A stretch of DNA of 64,000 nucleotides from Armillaria gallica (taxonomy: Eukaryota > Basidiomycota > Agaricomycetes > Agaricales > Physalacriaceae): NCBI GenBank assembly GCA_037576215.1, contig JBANDB010000003.1, positions 930,001 to 994,000 on the forward strand, given 5' to 3'. The position numbers and the translations under genes are program-made. This document shows, piece by piece, positions 22,745 through 36,280 of the stretch. Each line of letters starts with the position of its first letter. The first letter of the stretch is position 1. Below the pieces are notes generated by a model. It made no database searches, was not told the DNA's origin, and saw nothing but the letters and a program-made list of their open reading frames with translations.

Positions 22745-25705
22745 GCACAACCTTGATCTATGACACACAAGGCACAGCCAGGCTGGGAGCTAGCACTCTA
22801 GACCTCTGAATGTTTAGAATTGAAGTAAGACCAATGTCACTGACTTCAGCCGATGTGCATGAGGCCTAGACTAGAAGCTGGTGGTCCTAGAAGACTATGG
22901 AAATCACTAAAAGATATTATTACCATAAAGACAAGTTGCACACTAGGTTACAACTCTGAGGAGATACTAGGTGATGTCAGTATGCGTGGATAGCGTGGCT
23001 AACCAATGTCACACAACCAAGAGACCAGGATCTGGCCCCAAGCTGGAGCTCTGAGTAAGCGCCAAGCAATGGCATGATTATAGCAACATGTGTGGGACCC
23101 AAGAAAGGAAGTTCTGCAAGCCAATAGTTACTATTTAAGGTTGTATTAATTTGTAGAGCACATAGTATAAATACCATAGTATAGTAATAGTGTACAAGTT
23201 TCAGACCCCCCTTGTTGGAGCACAAAAGCTCTCAGCTTAGTGCTCTAGCTTTGAGCAAGAGAATAGACCTGTTATTGATAACACTTGAGTGACTTGAGTA
23301 TCGCACGCAAAGCATAGAAAGTTAATGCAGGACTTGGGTACTATTTGAGTGATTGGGTGACTTGTGCTCTAACCTGAGAATAAGAGATTTGTGTCATTGT
23401 GGACGCACTCTTGAGTTTTGAGGTTTTCTTGTGATGTGCGGTGTTAGGCCTGCAGTGTGTCTAAGGGTGTAATTTTGCAAAATGTCATACCTTACACTTT
23501 AGCAATGCAGAGGCATCGTGAGTGGGCTGACAGTGCAAGTGGCATGCGAAGAAGTAAGGTCACCGAGGTAGGGAGTTCTATAATAGAAAAAGAAGCAATG
23601 GAATTAAAACATGAGGACTTTGTCATTGCACTGTACCTTACGGGCATGTGCAGCAACAAGGCCGAAGGGTGAGCTAGGTTGCCAAACCACCCATTTGCAA
23701 TAGAGGACTCAGCTGGAGTGGGATGTGCTTGTATGCAGGCCGAGGCTAATTTAGATAATGACATGTCTGTAATCTATGACACGTGGTCCCTGGAGATCCC
23801 GAAAAATGATATCAAGCATGGGGTAATCAAGAGAACCCTGGGCATGGCCTAGAAACAGGCTTTGGCCAATGGAAATAGTGAGTGGACTGGAAAGCTGAGG
23901 CATTTCTTGGTTACCAAGTCTAGAACATGATGCTGTCACCTTTGGAGCAGACCCGAAAGCCAAATACGAAGTGTGATCTGTGATTGAGGATTAAGCAGCT
24001 ATTGAGTGCACACTCATGAGCTACTCTGCTGCTAGGGCAAGCGATGTCAACATTGCTTAGCTCTTTGAGGATACTAAAAAGAGGAACAAGTGGTGTGCTG
24101 CCTAGAACACTGGGCCAACTCAGATGAGGAATACACAGCCAAAAAAGAAGTAAATTACTAAAAATCCATTTGTAACAATCAATCTCCAGTAGTATAAGTA
24201 GAGTAGATTTTCATGTATTAAAAGCAAGCTACCTACCCCCCACATAACATAATAAAGTTTCAGTTTGGATCTGGACTTGTTGTGCCACGTAAGAGTTAGT
24301 GACTTCAAGCCTCGGCTACAATGCAAGTTTAGCGAGCTCACAGAGAAATTGAATAAGAGAGAAATTTTGGATACAAACTTCGGTTTACTTGAGATAAGAA
24401 AGAGATTTGGAAGCAGTGACACTGCACCTGTCTCGAGAGGTTTACTTGGTTACATCTGAGAGAGAGCTCTGTTCCTTTTCTGGTTCAGTGTAAGAAAGAG
24501 AAGTTGTATTGTGCCAGCCTCCATGTAGGTCTAGAAGTAGTTGCAAGGGAATCAGCCAGATTGAGCTGTTCTAGCAGTTGCATGAAGTGTGACAGGTGTG
24601 TGCAGTTGGACCTTGCGGCATCATTGTTGGGGCAAGTGCACTGTGTGTGAGGACTTGTGGGGATGGTTTTGAGAGTAATTAAGACTTGAGTGGGAGTGCC
24701 AAGGGCCTCCATTGTGATGAGTTTGGAAGTCAGGTTTAGCCACTAAGAGAAAGGCGGTGTCATGCACAGATTAGATCTTGTGGCGGGTTGTACTTAGCAA
24801 GCTCACTGACTGGACTTGGTCATTTTGTGGATCTGCATATCCATGTGTTTTGGTCTGTTTGAAATATCTTTGCCTCAAGGGTCGTGTGGTCCACCATGCT
24901 CTCTTGTAAAAAGCTCCAAAGAGATAGAGAATTTGAGACTAGCTTGATAATACTACGTTGTTGCACATATCATTCTAGCGAGCTCACTGAGAGAAATTGA
25001 GATACTGTCAGTGCGCAAGTGGAATTAAAATCCTTGCTTAAGGAGATTGTGTGTGTGTGTATTTTGTGGGATTGAGTTAGGTTTTGTGTGTGTTCACACT
25101 AGGCCATGCTCAGTTTCACAGGTGCCTGTCACCAGCCTCGTCAGTGGTGCTACAGGCAGCAGAGGTTCAAACCCTTTGGCTTGTTGGACGGGGTTTATTT
25201 GGTTATTCTGTCTCTGGATCGCATAGGTTCAAACCCTGTGGGTCTATGATCGGTTTTGGAAGCTTGAGCATGTGGGTTCAAATCCTGTGGCTTGAGTGGA
25301 TGTGTTTTGAAGGGTTTCTGCTTAGAGCGCAAGCTTTAAGTCATGTTTAGGGTGTGTTTAAGTTCTTTGTAGTCACCTGTATGTGTTGTGTGAGGCTTAT
25401 TGAGGGTTTTGTTGGTGTGTGGCGATATGTTGTGCATTGTAGTACATCTTGCCTTGATGCCCAGTGACATCTGTCACCCCTCTTGTTATAACAGCCTTTG
25501 GACTTAGAGAGATCTAGATACCTTACAAGCACTATTGCTATACATGGGTATCATATATTCTGAGAGTTTAGTTGTTTTGCTTCAATCTGCTTCTATCACA
25601 TAATATCCACCCAAGACCTTGAGGGTTTGTGTGTGTAGTGTTGGGTGTGGGTGTGATCAGTGTCTTCGACACTGTTGCATTTCTAGCCTGTGCACACAGA
25701 GTCTC
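22745..25705 (+). repeat. Repeat R-C, CG-depleted copy interrupted by element F
   Basis: Direct copy of 18370-19790 with most CG changed to TG/CA. Between about 23443 and 25137 it contains an insertion absent from the other copy. It ends at about 25705, where it truncates the C-terminus of a hAT transposase relic. Confidence 0.8.
23443..25137 (+). mobile_element. Element F, left copy (inverted partner 44154-48347)
   Basis: A 1.7-kb insertion in R-C, matched in inverse orientation by the right copy. Both copies preserve a frame reading EAMELKHEDFVIALYLTGM, CSNKAEG and NLDNDM then SLEIPKNDI, and on the opposite strand a frame with PTSPHTQC then CTHLSHFMQLLEQLNLADSLA. I do not recognise either. 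Ends have no clear inverted or long direct terminal repeats. Confidence 0.75.
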
Positions 25706-27655
25706 TTCAATGCTCTACATCAGTTGATGTGGCTAAAAGTATTTTATTGAGTACCACATCTATCAACTCAGACATCAGTTCAGTTACTCACCTGGTGCAG
25801 ACAAGAAGTCCAAGGCCATCTGAATCAAAGTTCCTTGTGGTGTTACTAGGAGTTTACAAGTATCATCACACTCATCAAGAAGGCTTGTCCAGTAGTGAAG
25901 TGGGTCATCAAGCTGCTCCATTACCAGAGCGCTCAGGTACTTCTCAAGCAGATCCACATTGTTGTCATGGCAACCCTGTTTTAAGAGTTCAGGGAAGATA
26001 TCATGGAAAGATGTTCCCTTTTTCTATGCAGTAATAAGTATCAGACAGTGAAAATGAATTTTAATGAAATACATTACCTGTTTCTCTGCTGTACAGTTAC
26101 AGTGGCAGCAGTAAGTTTGTAATGCTGTTTCCAAACCGAGCGGACAATCTTATAGCACTTTGCAATCCACTTGGGCTCCCACTCTTGCTCTTGGAAATAC
26201 TCCAGCTTATATGCCGGATGCATCACTGTGATAGAAAAGAACACATTAGCCAACAGTCTGGAACTGAAATAGCACTTACTCATGGCCATCCTGTATATTA
26301 TTGAGTCGTTTGTCTTGGAATAGTACTTGCAGATGACAGTGCACCCACGAATTGTGGCAGCTTGCACACCTGGAAAAAGGTCCTCATTGGTAACGAAGAC
26401 TTCAAATTTGTTGATAAGCAAATCAAAGAGGGGGATGACCTCATGAACCAATGGGAATTTTGATCATGACATGTGTTCAGTTGCGACAGAGAGCATCTAA
26501 CTCATCATTGATAAACCAGTCTCAAAGATGATAGAGAAAAAGACTTACAATCAGCATGAGCTCCAATTGCTCTAGAAATAGCCACTGGTCATTGTCAGGC
26601 TTGAACTTGGTAATGCCCTTCTTGCGATTTGGGTTCCAATTCTCATCATCACAGAGTGCCTCTAGAGCAGGGCGAAGTTCAAGAGCACAGCATAGGACCA
26701 TTTCTTGAGTCAACCATCAAGTAACCATGGCACAAATCATGCCTTGTACTTTAATGTGGACTTTGCCGCACTTTATCTTGAGAGCCATTTGCATTGGACT
26801 GTTATTAAAGATACACTGTCTGAGTTTACAGATCTAAAAACACCCAATCAGTCAATAAATGTTGACATACATTATTGGACATACCTTCATTACAGCATTT
26901 CATCCAAGTGTGCCATCCTCATACTCCAGCCCTTCGAGGTTTTTGATGGCATCCAAGAGATCCTCAATTGTTGCATCATCATGCTCCTCTTGCTCAGTGT
27001 TTGTGAATTCTTCTGCTAAGCCCTCCTCTTCCTGATCAAGCTCATCATCATTGTCATCATCCAGCCAGTCTTCATCTTCATTGGCATCTTGTCTACACTT
27101 AGACTTCACCATAAAAGGGTGGAAGATAGGCGATAAAAATGTTAAAGGAGATTTTTGAGTATTAATGACACTCACCATTGACAAACAAATTCCTGCACCC
27201 ACTGGGACATTTTCAAATTCCATATCACAGTGACATCTGCCTCAAAATGTTGGTAGGCTGCAGCATGCCAGCAGACCTTCATTTTTGCTATGAAGATAAG
27301 ACATTAGAATACACCTTATGGCTAGGGAATGCATCAACATACCTAACTTTTTGATATACTTCTGTTTATTCTCTTCTGTGTTGACATGCCCAACACTGTC
27401 TGCCTCACCCAACGTGTCATTTGTAGAGGAAGAGGCATTAGCTGAAGGCTCATCATCTCCTGGAGTTGATACCTCTGCCTCCTCACTGTCTATGCGTCAT
27501 TGTTGCTTCTAGTGTAACAGGTGATTAGAGCCAGCATTGTTGGAGGCTACTTCTGTGTCAGAGGCATCATCGGAGCATGGGTGCTTGCTGTGAGCAATAG
27601 AAGGTTAGGAATCATCATGGTTAGAAGATTTTGATGAAGAAAAGTTTTGTGACAT
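25706..27655 (-). pseudogene. hAT-superfamily transposase relic
   Basis: From the start codon at 27655 (MSQNFSSSKSSNHDDS) through an acidic stretch (EDEDWLDDDNDDELDQEEEG), then FKPDNDQWLFLEQLELML, HEVIPLFDLLINKFEVFV, KYYSKTNDSIIYRMAMS, VMHPAYKLEYF, EWEPKWIAKCYKIVRSVW, DDPLHYW and MALDFLSAPG, ending in the STDVEH stretch of the C-terminal dimerisation region. This is the usual order of fungal hAT transposases; several introns and stops are present. The protein is cut at STDVEH by the R-C repeat, and all catalytic function is lost. An N-terminal BED zinc finger was not clearly seen. Confidence 0.82.
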
Positions 27656-28648
27656 GGTGAGAAAGTTGACAAGGAACTTGAGCCATGAAGGCAGGCTTTT
27701 ATAGGGTAGAGCAGCCGTGAAAGTGTGGTGGCACAGATATTGAGTAATGGATTAATGACAAAGAGACAATGAATGGAGGATACTTTGAAATAAACCATGC
27801 CTTTCTTCTTTTTTTATGGTGGCCAAGTATCATTGCTGAACAAAGTAGTGTTTCAGGAAATTTGATGTTCATAGCTATTGCAAGTGACAATGTAAACCTG
27901 TATGGTCATCAGCGCACAAGACAGGACAATTCAATTAAGAAAGACATACTACTGTATAGCAAATAATCTGAGTCTCAAGTGTATGCAAAAGAAAAATCAG
28001 CTTGGCCTTGGTTTGAACTTCACTCTGGCAGCTTTGCAAATCAGGTGATTCTGAAGTAGCCCACACACATGCAAGAGAGGTAAACTGCCTCTGCACTATG
28101 AGCTAGATAATGATATTGGATTATAGAAATGACTTACTTATGGCACTCAAGCATTCTGAATTCAAGATGAGAATGGTAGATATGAAAGAGAAAACCAAAA
28201 TTGAGGTGAGATTGATGAGAGATGATGAGACGATATGGTGGGGCCAGCTCATATCCTTCCTGAAAAGGTCTGCCAGTGTGAACTCTGCTCTTGGGAGCCA
28301 AACAGCCGACCTGACATTGTTACTTAGCTTTGTCCATCATTGCTATCCTCATTTGCCACAGAATCCTGGCCATGAACTACAGCTACTATAGGTGCATAGC
28401 CATGTTATCACTTGTTATAGCTGAGAACTGTAGCTATGGCTTAAAACTTGTCTGAATGATGCCATGGTATGGATTTCAGTGGGATTACAAGGTGGTAGTA
28501 TAGCCATGGTAAGTGTTTTCTATCATGTCACTCATTCTTTGGACTAACTTGTGATTCATATAGTTTATTACCTTGTTTTAATCCATTAACAATGCTACAT
28601 GATATAGCCAACAGCCATGAGTTAGGACTATGTGACTACGAGAACCAA
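27656..28648. other. Non-coding, upstream of the hAT relic
   Basis: AT-rich, CG-poor. It should include the old 5' end of the hAT element. Several TAGCCATG/CATGGCT-like words recur around 28390-28620. No gene is supported. Confidence 0.4.
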
Positions 28649-29640
28649 CTATACATATGATACCACCTTTGTGAGCCCTTGATTGAGGCTGCATGATGTC
28701 CTACCCCCACCAAGGACAAATACGACATCTCCACCATTGATGGTGACAACAATGCTCATCCATGCCTGCAACAGCCTTGAATACATGGCCCATCCCCATT
28801 GTAATGTACCTACTATCACCCACATCGACATCGGGGTCAATCTCTGCTGACCATGACTTTCGCATGCCACAAGAGTGCATATTACATCCAGAGATTTAAT
28901 ATTGACTACCATCTCAGCGCAGGAGGGACCGTTGAAGGCAAAATGGACAATGACAATGATGGTGGGAGTAGAGGTGGTCATGCTCTGCTGCAGTGTTCTG
29001 GGACAATCTAGGGGAAGGATTCTGGGAAAGGAGAGTGTGGAGGGACAACACAAGTAGGCAGAAGAAACTGAGCAGGAGGGGGGGACAATGTTTGGGATGC
29101 CGACAGCCAATGACGAAGACGACACCCACACCCTTTCAGGTACTGAAGGATGATTTGAGGGCACAATAATTGTGCTGAAAATTAATCCTGTATAGCCGTT
29201 ACCCCACCCACCACTGCCCACCCCACCAAAATCCAACATCAGGCTCCCATGCACCATTCAGCCCTCCCAACCACCCTAAATTTGTGTACCCCCTATTTTC
29301 TGGGTGGGGGAACACAAATCCAATATGTGCCAGGTGACCCAATGCCCCACTCATTGTGCATCAGCACCACAACCTCATCCCTGCCCCTTCTGCCCCATTT
29401 TTATCTCTACAGCATAACAACCACCACTAGGACCTCACCACCCCCATTTTTGACCTTGGGGAATCCAGTGGTGAGGTCTGTTTCCCTCCATGACCTCTCC
29501 ATCACCATGAAAGTGGCACCCACACCTCCCAGCCTGTTTTCCCCATCTCATCAACATTGTGACCATCACAATGACCTACAAACCATCCATTTAGATGTAT
29601 GGCATACCCATCCTCTTGACTAGTGTGCCCACCATGCTCT
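28649..29640. other. C/A-rich low-complexity stretch with a 202-codon open frame
   Basis: The plus strand is rich in C and A (CCACCACC, CATCACCATG words) and nearly free of CG. A minus-strand frame of 202 codons (28649-29257) is open, but its composition follows the base bias and no motif is recognised, so I treat it as chance or relic. Confidence 0.4.
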
Positions 29641-32600
29641 TGAATCATCCCTACACCCATAGTGCTCACTGCAAGGGCATATATATTTTTTATTCCATAA
29701 ATATTATATTTGTACTACATGTTGAATATATTTCCACTGTATATAAAGACCTGTTGGTGTACATGTAGTGATTATCTCAGTTTGTAAAGTCAATGATTCT
29801 GTGCATATAAGAGCTGCATGCACTCATGTAAGACTCGTACCTGTACCTGTGGCACCTGGGCAGGATAGTATATAGGTGGGGGTGGGGGTGACAGATATAA
29901 AGTTAATGGTTCGGGTACTCCTAAAACAGGTCCGGATGTACCTGGGTCAGCAATTGTGCGACACTTTAACATTGTCACTTCTGAGTCTGTTCTTATACTG
30001 CATTGCTCACTATCTTATGTAGTATTCTAGCTATCAGTGTAAAGCCTTCACTATAGCTCTCTGTACTGCTTGTAGACTGCGTTATTTGATAGAAAATCAC
30101 AAAATCTATGGGTAGCCTAATACCAAGTGTATCACTGTGAGCTGACTGCAAATGTAATCTGAATAAGTGAAACAAAGCCTGTTGGCTCTGAATAAAGCAT
30201 TCAAAAAATATACAGGCTTACTTTTGAGTGGTAATTTGATGGCCATTAGCAATATACTTTATTTTGGCTAGCTGCAAAGGCCCTATTCAAACAGTACATG
30301 ATTAGTCCAAACCTATCATTGCTAAAAGAAGATAAAACTGTACATTTTAGGTGCTGTATTTGCTACAAAAAGAGGGATGCTCTTGGGAAATCACACGAGA
30401 ATTAAAGAGACATGGAAATACACATTGGAATAACAATTTGATGAAGCAGGTGTTGAGGAGTCATGCAGCAAGAATGGTGCATGGCAATACACATGTGATG
30501 CAAAGCAAATAGGAATAAATTACCTTATATAGAAATTTAAAACTCAGTTCAAACTCCAGTCAGTAGCAGTTGCTATTGATAGCAACCCCCAACCAAGCAT
30601 GAGTAACAAGCCATTATTTTTAGTTTTATATGAACTTGCTGTTTGATAGTATTTAGAGTTGCTCATCAGATTAGCAGTTCACAAGGCAGTATTGTAAAAG
30701 GAAATGTCTCACTCTTTGTTGATGTCTGTGTTGACATATAGGCCAAGTAGTAGCTGGTACCTGGATCAGGCAATGGCATCATTGAAGTTTACATGGATGG
30801 TTTGTTGGCAATGAGTATATCTTGTGAACTTTGAGGTTGTCCTAATATTAATTACTATTGGCAGGTAGCCAAATCTGAGTCTCTTTTGTACTGAAGCAAG
30901 GAGTAAGTATCATCTACAATATATAAGCTATCTAACCTCCTGTATGCTCTTGTTGGAGACTTCGCATAATAGCACTAAAATATTCTGGTTTTAACCATGT
31001 ATTAAGAATGTTCTGCTTAGCATGTAAGGACATCATAAGCTGCCAGAAAGCCACATTGTTGTTTGTGCATGTTAATTATAGAAGCCCATGGATAAGGAGA
31101 AATATGTCCTGGACAATCCAGACATCACAATATCTCACCAATTTTATTACCATTCAATATCTAAGGACCTAAAACAAACATTTGTAGTAAGAAACCATGT
31201 ATATTGAGATGCGAAATTGGAGAAAATAGATATCTCCCAGAGGCCCTCTTTGTTTGTCTGTATTGATGGTCCATTGGCAAGGCAGAGGCACAAGATGAAC
31301 ATTTTGACTCCACTCACTTACCTTTGAATGGACACCAAATGCAATAGATGCATAAACAATGATAAAAATATTATATTCTGTTCAAAAAATATACTAAAAA
31401 TAGTGAGAAATGAGAAAGACATATGTGCTGAAAGTGCTTTGTTGACATATGTTAGGATCAGATGCCAGCACTTAAACCTTATTTTATTCTACAGACAAGA
31501 ATGAATCCTTCGTAAACTCCAGACTCATAATTTGATAGAAAATCACAAAATTCATGGGTAGCCTGATACCAAGCATATCAGTGCACCAGTGGTGAGCAGC
31601 AATGGAGGCATGGGAGTGCCCCAGCAAGCATGAGGGAGAGCTGTGACAAGGTGTAATGGTCTCCAGGGAGAGTGACAGAATTGACTGCCCTATATAGGTG
31701 ACCAGCCAATTGACTGGCTTTGATATATTCTATTGACTACTAAAGCTGTGAGCTTATGTGAAGTATTCTTATCTAGGATAAACAATATGATATTCAGAAG
31801 CTGGTTCTATCATTTGGGGTTCCAAAGCTTGCATACACTGATGAGCCTCTAGGCTCTGTATGCTCATAAATTTGCAGATCTATAATAATCTAGCAATATT
31901 CTGCCCCTTCTGAACCTCCATATCAAAGCTCAGCCATGATTGCCAGGCTCTTTGACCACGAATCCTATTAAACCCATTCCAAAATCATTCTGAATCCTCA
32001 TCCCAGACTTTCCAGATCACTTGGAATAGCTGTAAAAGACTTGAATCCTGTTACACAACTCTAATGACAAGTTAGCGAATTATTATAATTCACTACAGTC
32101 AGCAGCAGTTCAAGCCTTACCAAGGCTGTTTACTTTGCACAGTTCATAGCTTAGTAAATGCGCAGGAAGCTCACTTTGCAGCAGCTTTGCACAGTAATTG
32201 AAGTTACATGCACAGTTATGTGCAGCTATGCACAGTTGCATAGTTCTTAAAGTTACACAGCTGCTGCCAGATCTCAACTCAGCATTAGTAAGGAAAGGAC
32301 AAGAATACTCTATTGCACAGTAAATAGTTTGCTTGTGTTGTGAATTAACAGGGCAAGGACAAATGTAGCTTGTAGCTTACCTGCAAGTAATTCTCAAAGT
32401 AGTATAAAAGTAGCTAACTAAAAGTACAAAAAAAAAAAGAAGGAGATAAACCCCAGGGAGTTACTTGCCTACAAGTATACTACCTTACACACCTCCTAGA
32501 TCCAGTACACACACCTGAAATTATTGCTTCTCTACTGTTCATTAGAGAAATAACACTTAGTGAACTTTTCCATTGCTAATAAAAGTTAGCTATAACTTCA

Positions 32601-33339
32601 CATGCTTACCTCTGCTCCAAAAACTTCACTAGGAAACCTTTACTGGTTACCCTTGTGAAGCATCCTCAACGTTTTAAGTTTGCTTGCATACCTGTGTGCT
32701 TTAAAGAGCAATCTGAAGCTAGGATTGAAGCCTTTTAGCCGCTAACAACCCAGTACCACCATTTCCAAACTTAGAAAACAACACCACTTAACTCTTATAG
32801 AGTTAAGCACACCTTGGGGCCTTAGCTACCTTTCTCATAGAAGAGAAAGTTCACTACCATTGCCCTTGTGATTCGACTCAAGATTGATACTGACTTGCTT
32901 GATATTAGGATCATTTAGAGCTATATCTTGCTTGTATGTATTTTATCTTGGACAAAACCTTGCTCACATCTAGAGCACCAGCTTCATTAACTCACATAGA
33001 GTTCTCCAACCAAATCCACAGCTAGGATTCTGGCACCACATAGTTCACACTGCATCTAGGTCACCCTGCTCAGCATACATCCATGTTTACGCATCCCTTC
33101 CCTTCTAGGAAAGTTTGCGTACATACTTTGAGCCTCTGAACAGCCTTCAGAGAATTATAACAAAGTGTAGCAATACTTTGCTACACCACCAGGAAGCTAT
33201 AGTCACCGCACGGAGGTGCAAGACTAGACTCGCTAGAACCTGCCTTCAGATTCTGTGTTTGGTTACACTTGCCATTACAGGTCTTGTGTTTTCTGCCCGC
33301 AGGAGTCTATAGGTTCATCAATGCACTATTAAAAGCACT
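29641..33339. other. Long CG-poor non-coding repeat debris
   Basis: No gene recognised in 3.7 kb. A direct repeat of about 60 bp (TGATAGAAAATCACAAAAT, then ATGGGTAGCCTRATACCAAG) lies at 30086-30147 and 31531-31590. A TGATGAGCCTCTAGGCTCTG stretch at about 31840 resembles the start of the 2.5-kb insertion at 44911. A CG-bearing patch is at 33200-33300. Confidence 0.45.
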
Positions 33340-33888
33340 TTGCCTTCCATTCATTCAAACAACACAGACTCATACTTGCTCTCCAATTATCCACACCTGT
33401 GTTGGTTTCCCACAGCTAAGAAAATACTTGAAAATATGAAATCAATCTATGAGTGTGGATTACTATATGTGAATAATTTCCCACCACAATGGAGGCCTAT
33501 GACCATTCTCATCAACGAAATTGCTCTGGATGAATGGCCATGATACAATCTGGATTGTGATGCTATACTGGAATTCTCTCATATTGATGCTCATAACTGC
33601 AACCTCATCAGACTGACAGAGAGTATGCATTTTGCAATGTCTGATGCTATCAATGAGAAGATGCTCACTAAAGCCAGCAAGGCTACTGTTGCTGCAATTG
33701 TACCATATGATGAAAAATATTATGCCCCAATTCTGCTTCTGATCTCAGGAACATGTAAACATGAGGTCAATAGGGATCAGACCAGATGGAATTGGATGCT
33801 TCTACATTCATGGGACTCTGCAGAATATAGTAGTGTGATGTATGGACCAATCTTCTCAATCACATCAGATGGAGATGCTGTATGCCAA
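33340..33888 (+). pseudogene. Transposon ORF B, segment 1
   Basis: Reads WFPTAKKILENMKSIYECGL, LYVNNFPPQWRPMTILINE, LTESMHFAMSDAINEKMLTK, ASKATVAAIVPYDEKYYAP, LLISGTCKHE and FSITSDGDAVCQ, then breaks. The motif order is that of a large zinc-finger/DUF6589-like repeat protein of Agaricomycetes. The frame resumes at 43701 (AYQWALYSICMSETL). One internal stop (TGA after DEWP) and CG loss show decay. The upstream start was not located. Confidence 0.7.
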
Positions 33889-34011
33889 CAGTGATACACC
33901 ATCTACATGTTCACACCTAGATTTTGTGATTTTATAACAATACTATTGCATATCTATCCTATGTTAGTGATACTTAGAGGACTATAGCTGAGGCTTTGAG
34001 CTGATAGTTAG

Positions 34012-34200
34012 ACTAGTATGTAGCTAGTTGAGCCAGGACTTAGATGTGACACCACTAGTGGGTTAAATATACCAGCTGGCCATACTAGTGACTTGAAAGC
34101 TAGCAGGACTAAATAATATGCCCACTAGCAGATAAGTGACATGACTAGCACACCAAACAAGAGACAGAGGACACAAATCTCATGAAGTTCAGTCACTAGT
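34012..34200. repeat. ACTAGT cluster near the left end of element A
   Basis: ACTAGT occurs at 34012, 34054, 34084 and 34195, with further ACTAGC/GCTAGC variants between them. By chance one hexamer per 4 kb would be expected. Confidence 0.75.
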
Positions 34201-36280
34201 GGACCAATCTAAGGGGGTACCAGAATGTCAGCCCAGAACACCAGGTAGAGAGGAAGGGTGAAGTGCCAGTCACGAAAATTTTAATATGACCCCCTATATT
34301 TTCAGCTCAATACTGATAGAGGTGGACAGAAATAATTAAATAAAAGAATACAGTAATCGACCAGTCTTCTGTACACCACCACTCCTTTGTACACCATGTA
34401 GAACATTATTACTCTGATATTCTTATGTGACCTTGGTGCTTAAAATTTAGTCTAAAATCTGTGCTTCAAATTGAGATACTTTCCAGGGCTGTATGTATAT
34501 TCTGTGAATTGTGGTGGGCATCCAAAGTCAGGATGAAGAATATATTATGTAAGACTATTCATTTGTACACCTGTAAATCATTCACTGCACCTCAGAATGT
34601 TATTCTAAAATCATGAAAATATTCATATAGCATCTATAGCCACATAGAAAACTTTTATGCCAGCCAGAATTATGGGGGACAGCCAATGAGGAATAAAAAA
34701 TCTGATATTAAGGTTTGATGTACAGAAGACCGGTTGATAACTGTATTATATTAAAATTCCCAAAAAGGAAGGAAATCTTGTGGGTGGAAGTCCAAGCTTG
34801 GTCTGAGCATATCAAGTTCATGTATTATAGCTAATCCCATGCACAGTAACAAGGCATGTTTGGTCAATAGTATTGCATTCCCGACATCTCATCTTTCCAC
34901 AATCCTTGTGTGGGTTCATGCATAAGCTAATATTCTGCTGCCCATTACATTCCTTGCCCAAAGCATATTTCCGGCACTGTTTTGGACACAGTAGGTAGCA
35001 GTGACTTGCTGACCTTGACAATTTTAGCACTGAAGGTTGTAGAAGGTCGCACTAGGGAGGTGTTGAAACCAGTGATAGGCATCATACTAGGGAGTCAACA
35101 AAGAAATATTAAACTACACTTCATCCATGTAAACATGGAAACTTACATATTTGATATGATTTCAGTGGCAAAAATATCAAAAATATCATCCAGAAATGTG
35201 TCCCATTTGCTCTGAAACTCATTGTCAGGGTACATTATTGTGAAATGGGCTGATGGAAGATCCCTTACTAGTCAATCCAGCAGGAACTCTGTAAAAAACT
35301 ACAAGCTGACCAAGTAAGTAATACTTCACAGGAATTAACAGTCATAACTCATAATTCATCAATGAAAGAGCACTGATGCCCTGGACATGTGATGTGTGCA
35401 CAGATGTTCAGGTCTTTGTTTTGATATGGCCTTGGTCTGGAGTTTAAGCTCAAGAAAAGCTTGATCAGTCATGAAAACTCAAAGAGTAAATGTAAATGAT
35501 ATTATAGGTATTATAGTATAAAATACAAGGTTGAGAATGAGTAGTGGGGCCAGCATGAGTGTAGCAAACAGAGATGGCAGGACGACTATAAGACACACTG
35601 CCTGATGGGGGCTGTGCAAAACACACACGGTTCACATGATTGAATTTGATTTCAGTATCGGTATCGGTATCAGCCACCCCTATCAGTATTGAGCCACATT
35701 TCACAGATTTGTTGACTGTTATGGCTATTTATGAGAGTTAATACCTCCCCATTATTCTTCCCTGCTGTACTTTATATGTATTTTCACCAGTCTTGTGCCA
35801 ATTAATGCTAATATGCAATATACTTCTATTTTGGAAATGCTATCATGCAAGGCAGCAGTAGCTGAATTAGAAAATTTCAGTTGTCTCATGAATGAACTAT
35901 CCCAAGGTATGACTGGGCCAAACTCACAGTATATAAACTAATAAATGATATAGTCATACACACATGATATTCCAGACCTTGCTTCACCCATTGAGCTTAT
36001 TGATGAGTGTAATATTCAGTGCCTGCAATGTCAACATCCCTTTGGCATGGGCCCAGCAAGTCTTGCTGGTGCACTCAAGAATTTATGTGACAACCATGTC
36101 AGCACAAAGGCATGCAGAGATAACATGCATATGTCAGGCCAAGACCAAAATCCTATGAAACAGAAAGGAGTATTAGCTTTTTTCAGCAAAGGGAAGTCAG
36201 GGGTCATACCAATGACAACATGAGCACCTACCACTGTACCATCTCACAGTGGTCCATCATCTCAAACACTGCTAATCCAT

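Noticed and set aside
18235..25705. A full-length LTR retrotransposon with R-C copies as LTRs
   Set aside because: No reverse transcriptase, integrase or gag was found between the copies, and the intervening order of R-A, R-B and R-D is scrambled and inverted.
28649..29257. 202-codon minus-strand open frame as a gene
   Set aside because: Composition mirrors the C/A-rich plus strand, no motif is recognisable and the region is CG-depleted repeat DNA; open by base bias.
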